Origin: Acidobacteriota bacterium
GTDB taxonomy: Bacteria; Acidobacteriota; Thermoanaerobaculia; Thermoanaerobaculales; Thermoanaerobaculaceae
DNA: 62,610 bases
Assembly (NCBI GenBank): GCA_003158745.1
Contig: PMLC01000065.1
Coordinates: forward strand, 1,657-64,266
Reading direction: 5' to 3'
This document shows, piece by piece, positions 51,269 to 60,325 of this stretch (positions are counted from its first letter, which is position 1; each line of letters begins with the position of its first letter). Made by a program: the position numbers and the translations under genes. The notes under the pieces are model-generated. The model had not been told where the DNA came from. It was given only the letters and a program-made list of their open reading frames with translations, and did no database searches.

Positions 51269-53332
51269 GTGCCGGAAAAACCAGCCACCCGCAGGATCTC
51301 AATCCGCCCGGCGGAGGGATTGCGCCGGACGGTGGACTACGCGAGTGAACTCAACCCCGAGCAGCTCGCCGTCGTCATGCACCCCGCCGGCGCGATGCTC
51401 GTGCTCGCGGGCGCGGGCTCCGGCAAGACCCGCACCCTCGTGTACCGCGTCGCCCGGTTCCTTGAGGACGGGATCGAGCCGGGCGCGATCCTGCTGCTCA
51501 CCTTCACGAACCGGGCTGCTCGGGAGATGCTCTCCCGCGTCGGGCTGCTGCTCGGACGCGATGCCGGTCGCGTGACCGGCGGCACGTTCCACTCCGTCGG
51601 CAACCGGCTCCTGCGGAGGTACGGCGACCGCCTCGGCTACCCGTCCAACTACGGCATCCTCGACCGGGAGGACTCGCGCGACCTGATGGGAACCGCGCTC
51701 GCCGACGTGGTGCCTTCCACGCCGAACCGCCGGTTGCCAGGCGGCGCGGTGCTAGTCGAGATCTACTCGTTCGTCATCAACACCGGGCGCCCTCTGGAGG
51801 AGGTCGTGGCGACGCGCTTCCCCCAGTTCTCGGGCGACGTCGACACGATGCAGGCGGTGTTCCGGCGCTACCTGGAGCGGAAGCGCGCCGCTTCGGTCAT
51901 GGACTACGACGACCTCCTGCTCAACTGGCTCCTGCTCCTCCGCCGCCACGACGATGTCCGCCGGCAGCTGGCCGCGCGCTTCCGTCACGTCCTGGTCGAC
52001 GAGTACCAGGACACGAACCGCCTCCAGGCCGACATCGTCGATCTCTCGCTTGGGCCGGAGCGGAACCTGATGGTCGTCGGCGACGACGCCCAATCGATCT
52101 ACGCCTTCCGCGGCGCCGAGTACGCCAACATCCTCACCTTCCCCGAGCGCTACCCGGGGTGCGCGACGTTCCGCCTCGAGACCAACTACCGCTCGCTCCC
52201 GCCGATCCTGGGTCTGGCCAACGCGTCGATCGGCCGCAACGAGCGGCAGTTCCCCAAGCACCTGCGGGCGGTCCGCGAGGGCGGCGAGCCGCCGGTGCTC
52301 TGCGTCACGCCTTCACCCGAGTCGCAGGCGGCTTTCGTGGCGCAGCGGATCCTCGAGCAGATCGACGAGGGCTTCGCCCTCTCCGAGATTGCGGTCCTGT
52401 ACCGGAACCACTCGCACTCGCTCGAGCTCGAGGTCGAGCTGACCCGGAGGAACATACCGTACGAGGTCCGCTCGGGGCTGCGTTTCTTCGAGCAACGCCA
52501 CGTCAAGGACGTGCTCGCGCACCTGCGCTTCGTGGCGAACCCCCGCGACGAGGTCGCCTTCACCCGGATGGCGCGGCTCAAACCGCGCCTCGGGCAGAGG
52601 CTTGCGAGTCGGGTTTGGGAATCGCTCTCGGCCTCCGGTGACCCGCACGACGCGCTCACCCGGCTGGACGCGAAGGGACTCGGACTGCCGGGCGCCGCCG
52701 CCAACTCGGTGAAGAACATCGCCGAGCTGGTTTCGCGTCTGCTCAAGCTCCGTTCCCGCCCGGGCGAGATGGTCCGGGAGGTTGTCGGGTCGGGCTACCG
52801 CGACTACGTGCGCGCGCAGCTCGACAACGCCAGCGTGCGCCTCGACGACCTCGAGCAGCTGGCCCTCTTCGCCGACGGGTACGACTCCCTCGACCCCTTC
52901 CTCGACGAGGTCACGCTCATGAACGAGCTCTCGGGCGAGGACGTTACGGTCGAGGAGGGGGAGCGAGAACGCGTGACGCTGTCCACGATCCACCAGGCCA
53001 AGGGGCTCGAGTGGCGCGCGGTCTTCATCGTCTGGCTCGCGGAGGGCCGGTTCCCCACTGCGCGCGCCGAGGACATGGAGGAGGAGCGCAGGCTCTTCTA
53101 CGTCGCGTGCACTCGGGCGAAGGACGAGCTCATCCTTTGCTATCCGCTCGTCGCGCGCGACCGCTACCGCGTGGACGTAATCCTCGAGCCGTCGCGGTTC
53201 GTAACCGAGCTGCCGGACAACTCGTACCAGCGCTGGCAGGTCCAGGAGGGCGAGCCTCAGCAGGAGCTGCCGGAGGGCGGCAGGTACGAGCTGCCGGGCT
53301 TTTTCGGCGACGGAGGTGATGATGTCAACTGA
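51269..53332 (+). CDS. UvrD/Rep-family (superfamily 1A) DNA helicase
   Basis: The 687-residue helicase has motif Q and Walker A LNPEQLAVV and AGAGSGKT (residues 47-54), motif Ia TFTNRAAREML, motif II LVDEYQDTN, motif III GDDAQSIYAFRGA, motif IV FRLETNYRS, motif V STIHQAKGLEWRAVFI and motif VI EEERRLFYVACTRAKDEL. It unwinds DNA 3' to 5' in repair or replication restart. UvrD, Rep and PcrA cannot be told apart safely by eye. Its end overlaps the next gene by 11 bases. The start is probably GTG 51269, after TATCCT. Confidence 0.93.
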   Translation: MPEKPATRRISIRPAEGLRRTVDYASELNPEQLAVVMHPAGAMLVLAGAGSGKTRTLVYRVARFLEDGIEPGAILLLTFTNRAAREMLSRVGLLLGRDAGRVTGGTFHSVGNRLLRRYGDRLGYPSNYGILDREDSRDLMGTALADVVPSTPNRRLPGGAVLVEIYSFVINTGRPLEEVVATRFPQFSGDVDTMQAVFRRYLERKRAASVMDYDDLLLNWLLLLRRHDDVRRQLAARFRHVLVDEYQDTNRLQADIVDLSLGPERNLMVVGDDAQSIYAFRGAEYANILTFPERYPGCATFRLETNYRSLPPILGLANASIGRNERQFPKHLRAVREGGEPPVLCVTPSPESQAAFVAQRILEQIDEGFALSEIAVLYRNHSHSLELEVELTRRNIPYEVRSGLRFFEQRHVKDVLAHLRFVANPRDEVAFTRMARLKPRLGQRLASRVWESLSASGDPHDALTRLDAKGLGLPGAAANSVKNIAELVSRLLKLRSRPGEMVREVVGSGYRDYVRAQLDNASVRLDDLEQLALFADGYDSLDPFLDEVTLMNELSGEDVTVEEGERERVTLSTIHQAKGLEWRAVFIVWLAEGRFPTARAEDMEEERRLFYVACTRAKDELILCYPLVARDRYRVDVILEPSRFVTELPDNSYQRWQVQEGEPQQELPEGGRYELPGFFGDGGDDVN

Positions 53333-54632
53333 CATTGCGATCGTGGGGGCGGGACTCACTGGCCTGGTCGCCGCGTATCGGCTCGCCAGCGCCGGCCGGA
53401 AGGTCACGGTGTTCGAGCGCTATCCGGAGGCAGGTGGCCTGGTCGCTTGCTTCGACGCCGGCGGCGAGCGCCTGGAGTGCTTCTACCACCACATCTTCAC
53501 GACGGACACCGATTACGTCGCCCTCGCCGAGGAACTCGAACTCGGCCACACGGTCGATTGGCTCCCTTCCCGGATGGGCATCTACTCCCGGAATCGCCTT
53601 TGGGACTTCGGCACTCCGGTCTCTCTCCTGAGGTTCAAGCCCCTCCCGTGGGTGGACAAGATCCGCTTCGGGTGGTCCACCCTTTTCCTTAACCGCACGG
53701 CCGACTACCACGAGTTCGAGACGGTGACGGCCCGCGACTGGATCCTAACCCACGCGGGACACAAGGTGTACGACACCGTGTGGGGCCCCCTCCTCCATCA
53801 GAAGTTCGCCGAGAAGGCCGATGACGTGGCGATGGTCTGGCTGTGGGGCAAGGTCTACCTGCGGGGAAGGTCGCGCTCGACCACCGGCATGGGCGAGCGT
53901 CTCGGCTACATGCGGGGGTCGTTCGGCCGGCTGGTCGAGGTCCTCGTTGCCCGGCTGCGTGACGCCGGCGTGCAACTCGAGTTCGCCAACCCCGTCAAAC
54001 GGATCACGCGCACAGGAGACGGACTCGAGGTCCAGTCGCGGACTGGCGCCGAGCGCTTCGCTCGCGTGCTCTTCACGGCGGCGCCCCAGGAGCTCTCCCG
54101 CGTCGCCGGGGAGCAGTTCCCCGGCGAGTACCAGGCGAACCTCACCGCTCTGCCGGCCACGGCTGCGCTCTGCGTCGTGCTCGAACTTTCTCGCTCGCTC
54201 ACGCCGTACTACTGGCTCAACATCGCGGACCCCGAGTTTCCGTTCGGTGGCCTGATCGAGCATACCAACTACATACCCCGCGAACGCTACGGTGGCCGGT
54301 TCGTGCTCTACATCTCCAAGTACATGTTCCCGGACAACCCCCTGTGGAGCGCCCGGGACAACGAGGTGTGGTCGGTCTACCGACCGTTCCTCCAGCGGGT
54401 CAACCCCAAGTTCGACGACTCGTGGGTGCTCGCCCGCCACCACTTCAAGGCCGCATACGCCCAGCCTGTGATTCCGCGCAACTACCCCAGCGTGATGCCG
54501 CGGTTCGAGACGCCTGTGCCCGGGCTCTACCACGCCTGCATGGCGCAGATCTACCCCGAGGATCGCGGCCAGAACTACGCGGTGCGCTCCGGAAATCGGG
54601 CCGCTCAAGCGCTGCTTGACGGTGGCGCGTGA
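53322..54632 (+). CDS. FAD-dependent amine-oxidase/UDP-galactopyranose-mutase-like protein
   Basis: The 436-residue flavoprotein has the dinucleotide motif IAIVGAGLTGLVAAYRLASAGRKVTVFE, given here in parts: IAIVGAGLTGLVAAYRL then VTVFERYPEAGGL. It also has ECFYHHIFTTDTDY, an insertion, and the C-terminal FAD-contact stretch PGLYHACMAQIYPEDRGQNYA. Such proteins include phytoene-desaturase-like and UDP-sugar mutase-like enzymes; many occur in surface-polysaccharide loci. The substrate is not evident. ATG 53322 is set by GGAGG five bases upstream; the gene overlaps the helicase end, so it may be co-transcribed without functional linkage. Confidence 0.75.
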   Translation: MSTDIAIVGAGLTGLVAAYRLASAGRKVTVFERYPEAGGLVACFDAGGERLECFYHHIFTTDTDYVALAEELELGHTVDWLPSRMGIYSRNRLWDFGTPVSLLRFKPLPWVDKIRFGWSTLFLNRTADYHEFETVTARDWILTHAGHKVYDTVWGPLLHQKFAEKADDVAMVWLWGKVYLRGRSRSTTGMGERLGYMRGSFGRLVEVLVARLRDAGVQLEFANPVKRITRTGDGLEVQSRTGAERFARVLFTAAPQELSRVAGEQFPGEYQANLTALPATAALCVVLELSRSLTPYYWLNIADPEFPFGGLIEHTNYIPRERYGGRFVLYISKYMFPDNPLWSARDNEVWSVYRPFLQRVNPKFDDSWVLARHHFKAAYAQPVIPRNYPSVMPRFETPVPGLYHACMAQIYPEDRGQNYAVRSGNRAAQALLDGGA

Positions 54633-54732
54633 ACCCAGCGCCCGGGGTTCCCGATCCTAGAGCGGGAACGGCCGGGGGTATCCTGTAATCGTCGGAGGTC
54701 GGATGGCCGTGAATCCCGAATGGAGGACGGTA

Positions 54733-55872
54733 ATGAGAATCACACGCATGGTCGTACCGCTTCTTCTGGCATTTCCCGCGCTCGCCATCGGCCAGGCCGC
54801 GATGCAACCGGCGGGGACGCCGCCGACCGCCGAGGAGGTCCGCAAGGGCATGGGGATCGCGTCGCAAGGCGACGTGCGCGGCCAGCAGGATGCGGTCGGC
54901 TTCGCGTCGAAAGTCGACCAGATGGCCCGCGTCTGGGATCTGTCGGCCACGCCGCCCGCACCGGAGCGTTTGGGAGAGGCTCCCGATCCGGGGGTTGCCG
55001 GCGTGATCTGCCCCCACGACGACTACCTGTTCGCGGGCCGCGTCTACAGGAAAACGCTGCCCCTCGTGACGGCCAAGACAGTTGTCATGATCGGCGTGTT
55101 CCACAAGTATCGCCGGTTCGGGGCGCACGACGTGCTCGTCTTCGACTCCTATCGCGCGTGGCGCACGCCGGACGGCGAGGCCCGTGTTTCGCCCCTGCGA
55201 GAGGAGCTGTTGGGGCGCCTGGCTGGCGGCGACGTCGTCCAGGACAACACCGCCCACGACTCGGAGCACTCGCTGGAGGCGCTGCTTTTCTGGCTCAAAC
55301 ACGCCCGGGCCGACGTCGAGTTCGTACCGGTCATCGTGCCGGCGATGGGCTTCGACCGCATGCAGGCGCTCGCCGGGCGCCTCGCCACGGCGCTGGCCGA
55401 GTTGATGGACCGCCGCGGGTGGCGGCTCGGCCGCGACGTCGCCGTGGTGATCTCGTCCGACGCCGTGCACTATGGCGACGACTTCAAGTACACGTCGTTC
55501 GGCGAGGGCGGAGTCGACGCGTATGTGAAGGCAGGCGACCAGGATCGGCGGCTGCTGACCGGGCCCCTCGCGGGTCCGGTGACCACCGCCAAGGCGGAGA
55601 AGTTCTTCACGACCTGCGTGAACCCACTGCAGCCATCCGAGTACCGGCTGACCTGGTGCGGCCGCTTCTCAGTCCCGTTCGGACTCCTCCTGCTGGAGCG
55701 CACGACGGCCGCGCTCGGCCTCCCGACACCGGTCGGGCACCCGCTGGCGTACGGGACCTCGATCGGCGCCCCTGAGCTTCCGGTCAAGGAGATCGGAATG
55801 GGAGCGACGGCTCCGGCCAACCTCTACCACTTCGTCGGGTACCCCGCAGTGGCGTACACGGTCGGGCCGTAG
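54733..55872 (+). CDS. MEMO-family protein with an N-terminal signal peptide
   Basis: The 379-residue protein matches MEMO1/AmmeMemoRadiSam protein B in order: GVICPHDDYLFAGRVY, IGVFHKYRRFG, DSEHSLEALLFWLKHA, VISSDAVHYGDDFKY and TWCGRFSVPFGLLLLE. The two histidines and the cysteine that line the MEMO1 pocket are present. Unusually it begins with a signal peptide (MRITRMVVPLLLAFPALAIG), so it should be periplasmic. Two starts each have a GGAGG: ATG 54703 (spacing 4) and ATG 54733 (spacing 6). I chose the latter, where the signal peptide starts. No AMMECR1 or radical-SAM partner is adjacent. Confidence 0.82.
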   Translation: MRITRMVVPLLLAFPALAIGQAAMQPAGTPPTAEEVRKGMGIASQGDVRGQQDAVGFASKVDQMARVWDLSATPPAPERLGEAPDPGVAGVICPHDDYLFAGRVYRKTLPLVTAKTVVMIGVFHKYRRFGAHDVLVFDSYRAWRTPDGEARVSPLREELLGRLAGGDVVQDNTAHDSEHSLEALLFWLKHARADVEFVPVIVPAMGFDRMQALAGRLATALAELMDRRGWRLGRDVAVVISSDAVHYGDDFKYTSFGEGGVDAYVKAGDQDRRLLTGPLAGPVTTAKAEKFFTTCVNPLQPSEYRLTWCGRFSVPFGLLLLERTTAALGLPTPVGHPLAYGTSIGAPELPVKEIGMGATAPANLYHFVGYPAVAYTVGP

Positions 55873-55920
55873 GCGCCGAACAGGCCCCCTGTCTGCGCTC
55901 GGCGGGTCTGGGGCCGGACG

Positions 55921-56706
55921 TTACTGGAAGACCTCAGCGAGGAAGTTCTTCAGCGCCTGCCACGAGCGCCGATCGGCCGCGGCGTTGTAGGCCGCGCCCT
56001 TCGAAGCGTCGTTGCCGGCTTCCTTCTGGGTAAAGGAGTGGACCGCCCCGCCGTAGTAGACCATCTGCCAGTCCACGCCACCGGACCGCATCTCCTGCTG
56101 GAAGGCCGCGACGTCTTTGGGCTGGTTGAACGGGTCGTCGGCTCCGTGCAGGACCAGAACCCTGGCCTTGATCGCCTTTCCGTCGGCGGGATCCGGGGCG
56201 TCGAGGCCGCCATGGAAACTCACGACGCCGGCGACATCCGCTCCCGTTCGGGCCAGCTCGAGCACCGTCGTGCCGCCGAAGCAATATCCGATGGCTGCGA
56301 TCTTCTTCGCGTCTACCATTTCGTTCGCCCGCAGTGCATCGAGGCCGGCGGTGACGCGTGACCGGAGAAGTGCGCGGTCGCCCTTGTACTTCCCAGCCAG
56401 GGAGCCGGCTTCACCAGCGTTCTTGGGGTGGACACCCTTGCCGTAGACGTCCACCGCGAAGGCGACGTAACCGAGCTGGGCGAGTTGCTGTGCTCTCATC
56501 CTCTCGTAGTCCGTCAGCCCCATCCACTGGTGGACCACGAGCACGCCCGGCCGCTTGCCCGCCACAGCATCGTCCCACGCGAGGAAACCTTCGAGAGTCG
56601 AATCCCCCTGTTTGTACTCCACCACCTTCGTGCGGATCTCACCGCGGGCCACCGTCGCCACCGTCGCCACCGTCATGACCACCCCCACCAGAGCCAGCAG
56701 ACGCAT
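55921..56706 (-). CDS. Exported dienelactone hydrolase-family protein
   Basis: The 261-residue protein has a signal peptide whose core contains a triple TVA repeat (encoded by a 9-bp tandem repeat near 56650-56676). It then has the dienelactone-hydrolase fold: VLVVHQWMGLTDYERM, the nucleophile cysteine in IGYCFGGTTVLEL, the acid in LVLHGADDPFN and the histidine in GGAVHSFTQKEAG. The Cys-Asp-His triad is complete. The family hydrolyses dienelactone or other esters; an exported member may act on a periplasmic ester. ATG 56706 has GGGGGA upstream. Confidence 0.85.
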   Translation of the reverse strand: MRLLALVGVVMTVATVATVARGEIRTKVVEYKQGDSTLEGFLAWDDAVAGKRPGVLVVHQWMGLTDYERMRAQQLAQLGYVAFAVDVYGKGVHPKNAGEAGSLAGKYKGDRALLRSRVTAGLDALRANEMVDAKKIAAIGYCFGGTTVLELARTGADVAGVVSFHGGLDAPDPADGKAIKARVLVLHGADDPFNQPKDVAAFQQEMRSGGVDWQMVYYGGAVHSFTQKEAGNDASKGAAYNAAADRRSWQALKNFLAEVFQ

Positions 56707-56846
56707 GCGGAGTCCCCCTTTTCGCTGTCGCTCTGTTCCAAGGGAATCCTCCAGGTCGCTATTCCCACTCCCTGGTTTCACGCCTCTGGCGCGAAAGAAC
56801 TCCGCGGGCGACCGACGATGACCATCCGCCTGAGTGCCTTCTGCCT

Positions 56847-57092
56847 TCAGTCGTAGCCTTGCTCGGCCATCGCCGCGAGGACCACGGCTTCGAGCCGCCC
56901 CGCGAGGTCGCCCGTTGCGGCGGCGGTCTCCTCCACCCATTCGGCAAGCGCGGCATCGAGCGAAGCTTCCGGCAGCGACGCGATCGTCCGCGGCAGCCAC
57001 TCCCGCCGCAACTTCCCGCGCCAATCCTCTCCCGCATCAGCCGCACCGCGGGCGAGCATCACCAGGTCGCCGACAGGGTCACCGGACGGCAC
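56847..57092 (-). CDS. Small hypothetical protein (81 aa)
   Basis: I do not recognise this protein. It is acidic and helical (LAEWVEETAAATGDLAGRLEAVVLAAMAEQGYD at its end, here as LAEWVEETAAATGDLAGRL). The start is GTG 57092, with GGAGG six bases upstream, which supports a real gene. It lies between the hydrolase and cysS on the same strand. The 243-base gap to cysS holds nothing I can identify. Confidence 0.5.
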   Translation of the reverse strand: MPSGDPVGDLVMLARGAADAGEDWRGKLRREWLPRTIASLPEASLDAALAEWVEETAAATGDLAGRLEAVVLAAMAEQGYD

Positions 57093-57335
57093 GCGGAACC
57101 TCCACGAACAACTCTACCCCAAACCCCCAGCGCGACCCGGCGTCTCCCGCTCTACCCCGCCGTTGGGATCGCGCTCGCTGGCGATTGCATGAGGAGCCCC
57201 CGGGCCTCCTACCGCCTCGCCATCGCCGTCGCGCGCCTCTCTGGCGTGAAAAGGCGCTCTGCCGACAACGCCATGGGAGGCGGAGCCGCACCCAACCAGG
57301 CCGCCTCTTCCACTGGGAAGCGTCCGCCGGTTCGG

Positions 57336-58742
57336 TCACCCTGCCCGGTGCCACACAGTGCCGTGCGGAGTGTCCTCGAGGACGATGCCGCGCTCCGTCA
57401 ACTCCGTGCGGATCTCGTCGGCGCGGGCGAAGTCGCGGCTCCGGCGCGCGGCGGTGCGCTCCGCGACCAGCGCATCGATCTCGGCATCGGAGCCGGCCGG
57501 GCTCTGCGACCTCGGGACGATCCCCAACACCCCGTCCACATGCGCAATGGCAGCGGCGAGGCGGTCGCGGACATCGGTGGTGATTCCGCCGCCGTCGAGA
57601 GCCTGGTTCACCCGCGTCAGAAGCGTGTGCAGAGCCCCGAGGGCCCGAGCGGTGTTGAGGTCGTCCGCAAGCCCCCCGTCGAACTCCTCGACGAAGGCAT
57701 CCACCTCGGAGGCCACGAGGGCCTCCCCGCTCGCGGCTGGCGGCGTGTGGGCCAGGCGCCGGAGCGTGTTGCCGATCCGCTCCACGCCGGCGGCCGCCGC
57801 GTGCAGCCCGTCGAACGTGAAGTTGAGCTTCTGCCGGTACGGCACCGAGATGAGGAGGTAGCGGATCGCCAGCGGGTCGTGGCCGCGCTCCAGCAGGTCG
57901 CGAAGCGTGAAGAAGTTGCCGAGCGACTTCGCCATCTTCTGCCCCTCGACGATGAGGTGCTCGGCGTGCAGCCAGGTATGGACGAACGGCCGACCAGTCG
58001 CGCCCTCGCTCTGGGCAATTTCGTTCTCGTGGTGCGGGAAGATGTTGTCGACCGCGCCTGTGTGGATGTCGAAGCTCTCTCCGAGGAGAGCCATCGCCAT
58101 CGCAGAGCACTCGAGGTGCCACCCAGGGCGGCCGGCCCCGAGCACCGTCTCCCATGAGGGCTCTCCCGGCTTGGAAGCCTTCCACAGAACGAAGTCGCGC
58201 ACGTCCTCCTTCTCGTACTCGTCGGCGTCCACCCGGGCGCCCGCCCTCACCTGATCGACGTCGATGCCGGAGAGCTTGCCGTAGTCGCGGAACGTGGCGA
58301 TGCGGAAGTACGTGGAGCCGTCCTGCACGTAGGTGTGCCCGCGCTCGGTCAACTTCTCCACCAACTCGACCTGCTGAGGGATGAAATCGGTCGCGCGCGG
58401 GTAGTGCTCTGCCCGCTGGAACCTGAGCGCATCGATGTCCTGGAAGAACGCGGCAATGTAGCGGTCGGTGAACTCGCGCAGCGAGACGCCCTCGGCGGCC
58501 GCGCCCTTGATCGTCTTGTCGTCGATGTCGGTCAGGTTCATCACCTGCGTGACCCTGTAGCCGAAGGCCTGGAGAGTGCGCCGCAAAACGTCCTCGAAGA
58601 GGAAGGTCCGCAGGTTGCCGATGTGGACGAAGTTGTAGACGGTCGGGCCGCAGTTGTACATACGGACGTGGCCGGTTTCAAGCGGATGGAAGACCTCCAC
58701 CCGCCGGGTCATCGTGTTGAGGAATCGGATCTCGCGCGGCAT
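57336..58742 (-). CDS. cysS: Cysteinyl-tRNA synthetase
   Basis: The 468-residue class I synthetase has the zinc-binding cysteine and HIGH-like motif in MYNCGPTVYNFVHIGNLRTF, LTDIDDKTIKGAA, the second zinc block GWHLECSAMA, HHENEIAQSEGATG, and the KMSKS-like loop QKMAKSLGNFFTL. The C-terminal DALR and anticodon-recognition regions follow, ending AHVDG onward. It loads cysteine on tRNA-Cys. I chose ATG 58742 (GGGAGG upstream); a TTG directly before it is less likely. A TACAAT -10-like box lies 17 bases upstream of the ATG. Confidence 0.95.
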   Translation of the reverse strand: MPREIRFLNTMTRRVEVFHPLETGHVRMYNCGPTVYNFVHIGNLRTFLFEDVLRRTLQAFGYRVTQVMNLTDIDDKTIKGAAAEGVSLREFTDRYIAAFFQDIDALRFQRAEHYPRATDFIPQQVELVEKLTERGHTYVQDGSTYFRIATFRDYGKLSGIDVDQVRAGARVDADEYEKEDVRDFVLWKASKPGEPSWETVLGAGRPGWHLECSAMAMALLGESFDIHTGAVDNIFPHHENEIAQSEGATGRPFVHTWLHAEHLIVEGQKMAKSLGNFFTLRDLLERGHDPLAIRYLLISVPYRQKLNFTFDGLHAAAAGVERIGNTLRRLAHTPPAASGEALVASEVDAFVEEFDGGLADDLNTARALGALHTLLTRVNQALDGGGITTDVRDRLAAAIAHVDGVLGIVPRSQSPAGSDAEIDALVAERTAARRSRDFARADEIRTELTERGIVLEDTPHGTVWHRAG

Positions 58743-58812
58743 CAAACCTCCCGCCCGCGATTGTACGATGCGATCGCGGCCTTCGCAGAACGAGGCTCGA
58801 CCTGGGAGGCGT

Positions 58813-59172
58813 TCAGCGCCTTGGCGGCTCCTCGACGATCACGACGAGGTGGGCCGCTCCGAGTGAGAATGCCTGGTTCACCTTGCCCTTGACCGTCACG
58901 CTTTTGCCCTCGCCCGGGAGAGCGCTGGCCGTCACGACCGGGATCTTGCCGGTCCCGTCGTCGACCTCGTAGTACTTGACGATCAGGAGATTGTGGGCAC
59001 TCGTGACCTTGCCGGCGACAGTGACGCTCCGGCCGTCATACTTCCCGGGGGCTTTCTGAATATCGCCGATCTTGGTCGCCAGCAGGGACGCACACGCCGC
59101 AATCAGGAGAAAACCGAGAAGCCACGGAGTCGGCCCCGCACGGAGAGGAAAGCGTGGGCGTTCGGTACGCAT
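58813..59172 (-). CDS. OB-fold lipoprotein (tRNA_anti-like)
   Basis: The 119-residue product has a basic start, a hydrophobic core and a lipobox LLIAACAS, so it should be lipidated at Cys27. The mature part is a small OB-fold: IGDIQKAPGKYDGRSVTVAGKV, a strand pair YYEVDDGTGKIPVV, and KSVTVKGKV. Such tRNA_anti-like domains in exported proteins bind unknown ligands. ATG 59172 has GGGAGG upstream. It follows cysS on the opposite side of a short gap; no link is evident. Confidence 0.75.
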   Translation of the reverse strand: MRTERPRFPLRAGPTPWLLGFLLIAACASLLATKIGDIQKAPGKYDGRSVTVAGKVTSAHNLLIVKYYEVDDGTGKIPVVTASALPGEGKSVTVKGKVNQAFSLGAAHLVVIVEEPPRR

Positions 59173-59316
59173 TGGAACCTCCCTTGAGTAGGGTGGATTT
59201 TAGTCCAGACTCGTCACCCAGCAACGCTAGTCGCCCCTGGGTGTCCCCGGGCTCCCTTTCTCGCACCGCACCGATGGCCCGGCGCGGGTTGCCGTGTAGC
59301 GCGCCGGAGCGAGTGC

Positions 59317-60255
59317 TCAACATCCCGTTCCGGTTGCCGTGGCCCCGGCGGCGAACGCCCCGAACCGCCCGAGAGCGCCGACCAGCTCTCCGTTGCGCTC
59401 CCAAGACAGGGGGTACTCGACGCCGAGATCCGCGCCGTCGCGCCCGGAGAAGGCTCGCCACGCCTTCTCGTTGGGGGCGACCATCCGTAGGGAGCCGTCA
59501 TCCGCTCTATCGACCCAGCGCTCGATCGCTGCGGCCGCGCTCGCTTCGCTGCGGCGTTGAAGCAGCTCGAGCAGCGCTCCGCCGAGCGCCGGTCGGGCAA
59601 CGGCGGGAACCGGAAATCCGCAGACAACGTCCCACCCTAGAGCGTCGGCGGCCCATGGCATCGCGCCTTGGAAAGCCATCCCCACGCCGCCCCAGAGGAG
59701 GCGCGTCGCTCCGCCCAACTCGACCGACTCCGGCCCCCATCCGGCTGGGAATGCGGCCGCGGCTCGAAGGACCCCCCCGGCCTCCACCGCTTCGAGGGTG
59801 CCGAGATCGACCCATTCGGCCGCACCACTCGTGAGGTCCTCGACCGCCACGACGACGGTAGCGCCTCGCCGGGCCAGCCTCTGCGGCGCTGCCGCCATCT
59901 CCGGTACGAGGTGCTCGGCGAGCCCGGCAGGGTCCAACCACCCGGCGAGGGACCACGGGTCGGGCAGAAGGGTCAGGCCCCGAGCGTCGCCGAGCCTGCG
60001 ACGGGCCGCGCCGAGCCGGGACTCGAACATCGGGCAGTCGAGCGCAGCCTCCCGCAACCACCGTCGCTCGGCCTCCGCCGCCTCGTCCAGCAACGCCAGC
60101 ACGGCAATATGCGCTCCGAGACCGGCTCCCGCCCCCCGCTCCCAGCTCGCTCCGCGTCGCGCGAGCTCGGCCACGGCTCCGGCCGCGAACGCCGCATGCA
60201 CGCCATCCGCCAGCACCAGCAGGCCGCGGATCGAGGTCTTCGCAGTCGCGCTCAC
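59317..60255 (-). CDS. Patatin-like protein with catalytic residues missing
   Basis: The 312-residue product (start GTG 60255, eight bases after TAGCAT) follows the patatin fold in order: GLLVLADGVHAAFAAGAVAELARRG, here in parts GLLVLADGVHAAFAAGAVAEL; then the elbow GAGLGAHIAVLAL; later WGGVGMAFQGAMPWAADALG. Active patatins have GxSxG at the elbow and DG(G/A) at the second site. Here Ser is replaced by Leu and the Asp by Trp, so lipase activity is not expected. It may be a ligand-binding or scaffold protein. The assignment rests on pattern order alone; GTG 60273 is an alternative start. Confidence 0.5.
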   Translation of the reverse strand: MSATAKTSIRGLLVLADGVHAAFAAGAVAELARRGASWERGAGAGLGAHIAVLALLDEAAEAERRWLREAALDCPMFESRLGAARRRLGDARGLTLLPDPWSLAGWLDPAGLAEHLVPEMAAAPQRLARRGATVVVAVEDLTSGAAEWVDLGTLEAVEAGGVLRAAAAFPAGWGPESVELGGATRLLWGGVGMAFQGAMPWAADALGWDVVCGFPVPAVARPALGGALLELLQRRSEASAAAAIERWVDRADDGSLRMVAPNEKAWRAFSGRDGADLGVEYPLSWERNGELVGALGRFGAFAAGATATGTGC

Positions 60256-60325
60256 GCCCGGCGATGCTAGCACGCTCCCCGACCCCGCTTTCCGTCTCCC
60301 AACGAACCCTCACGAACAACGCAGG

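Noticed and set aside
56650-56676. Triple 9-bp tandem repeat in the dienelactone hydrolase gene
   Set aside because: It encodes TVATVATVA in the signal-peptide core, which tolerates simple repeats; it may vary in length but shows no further structure.
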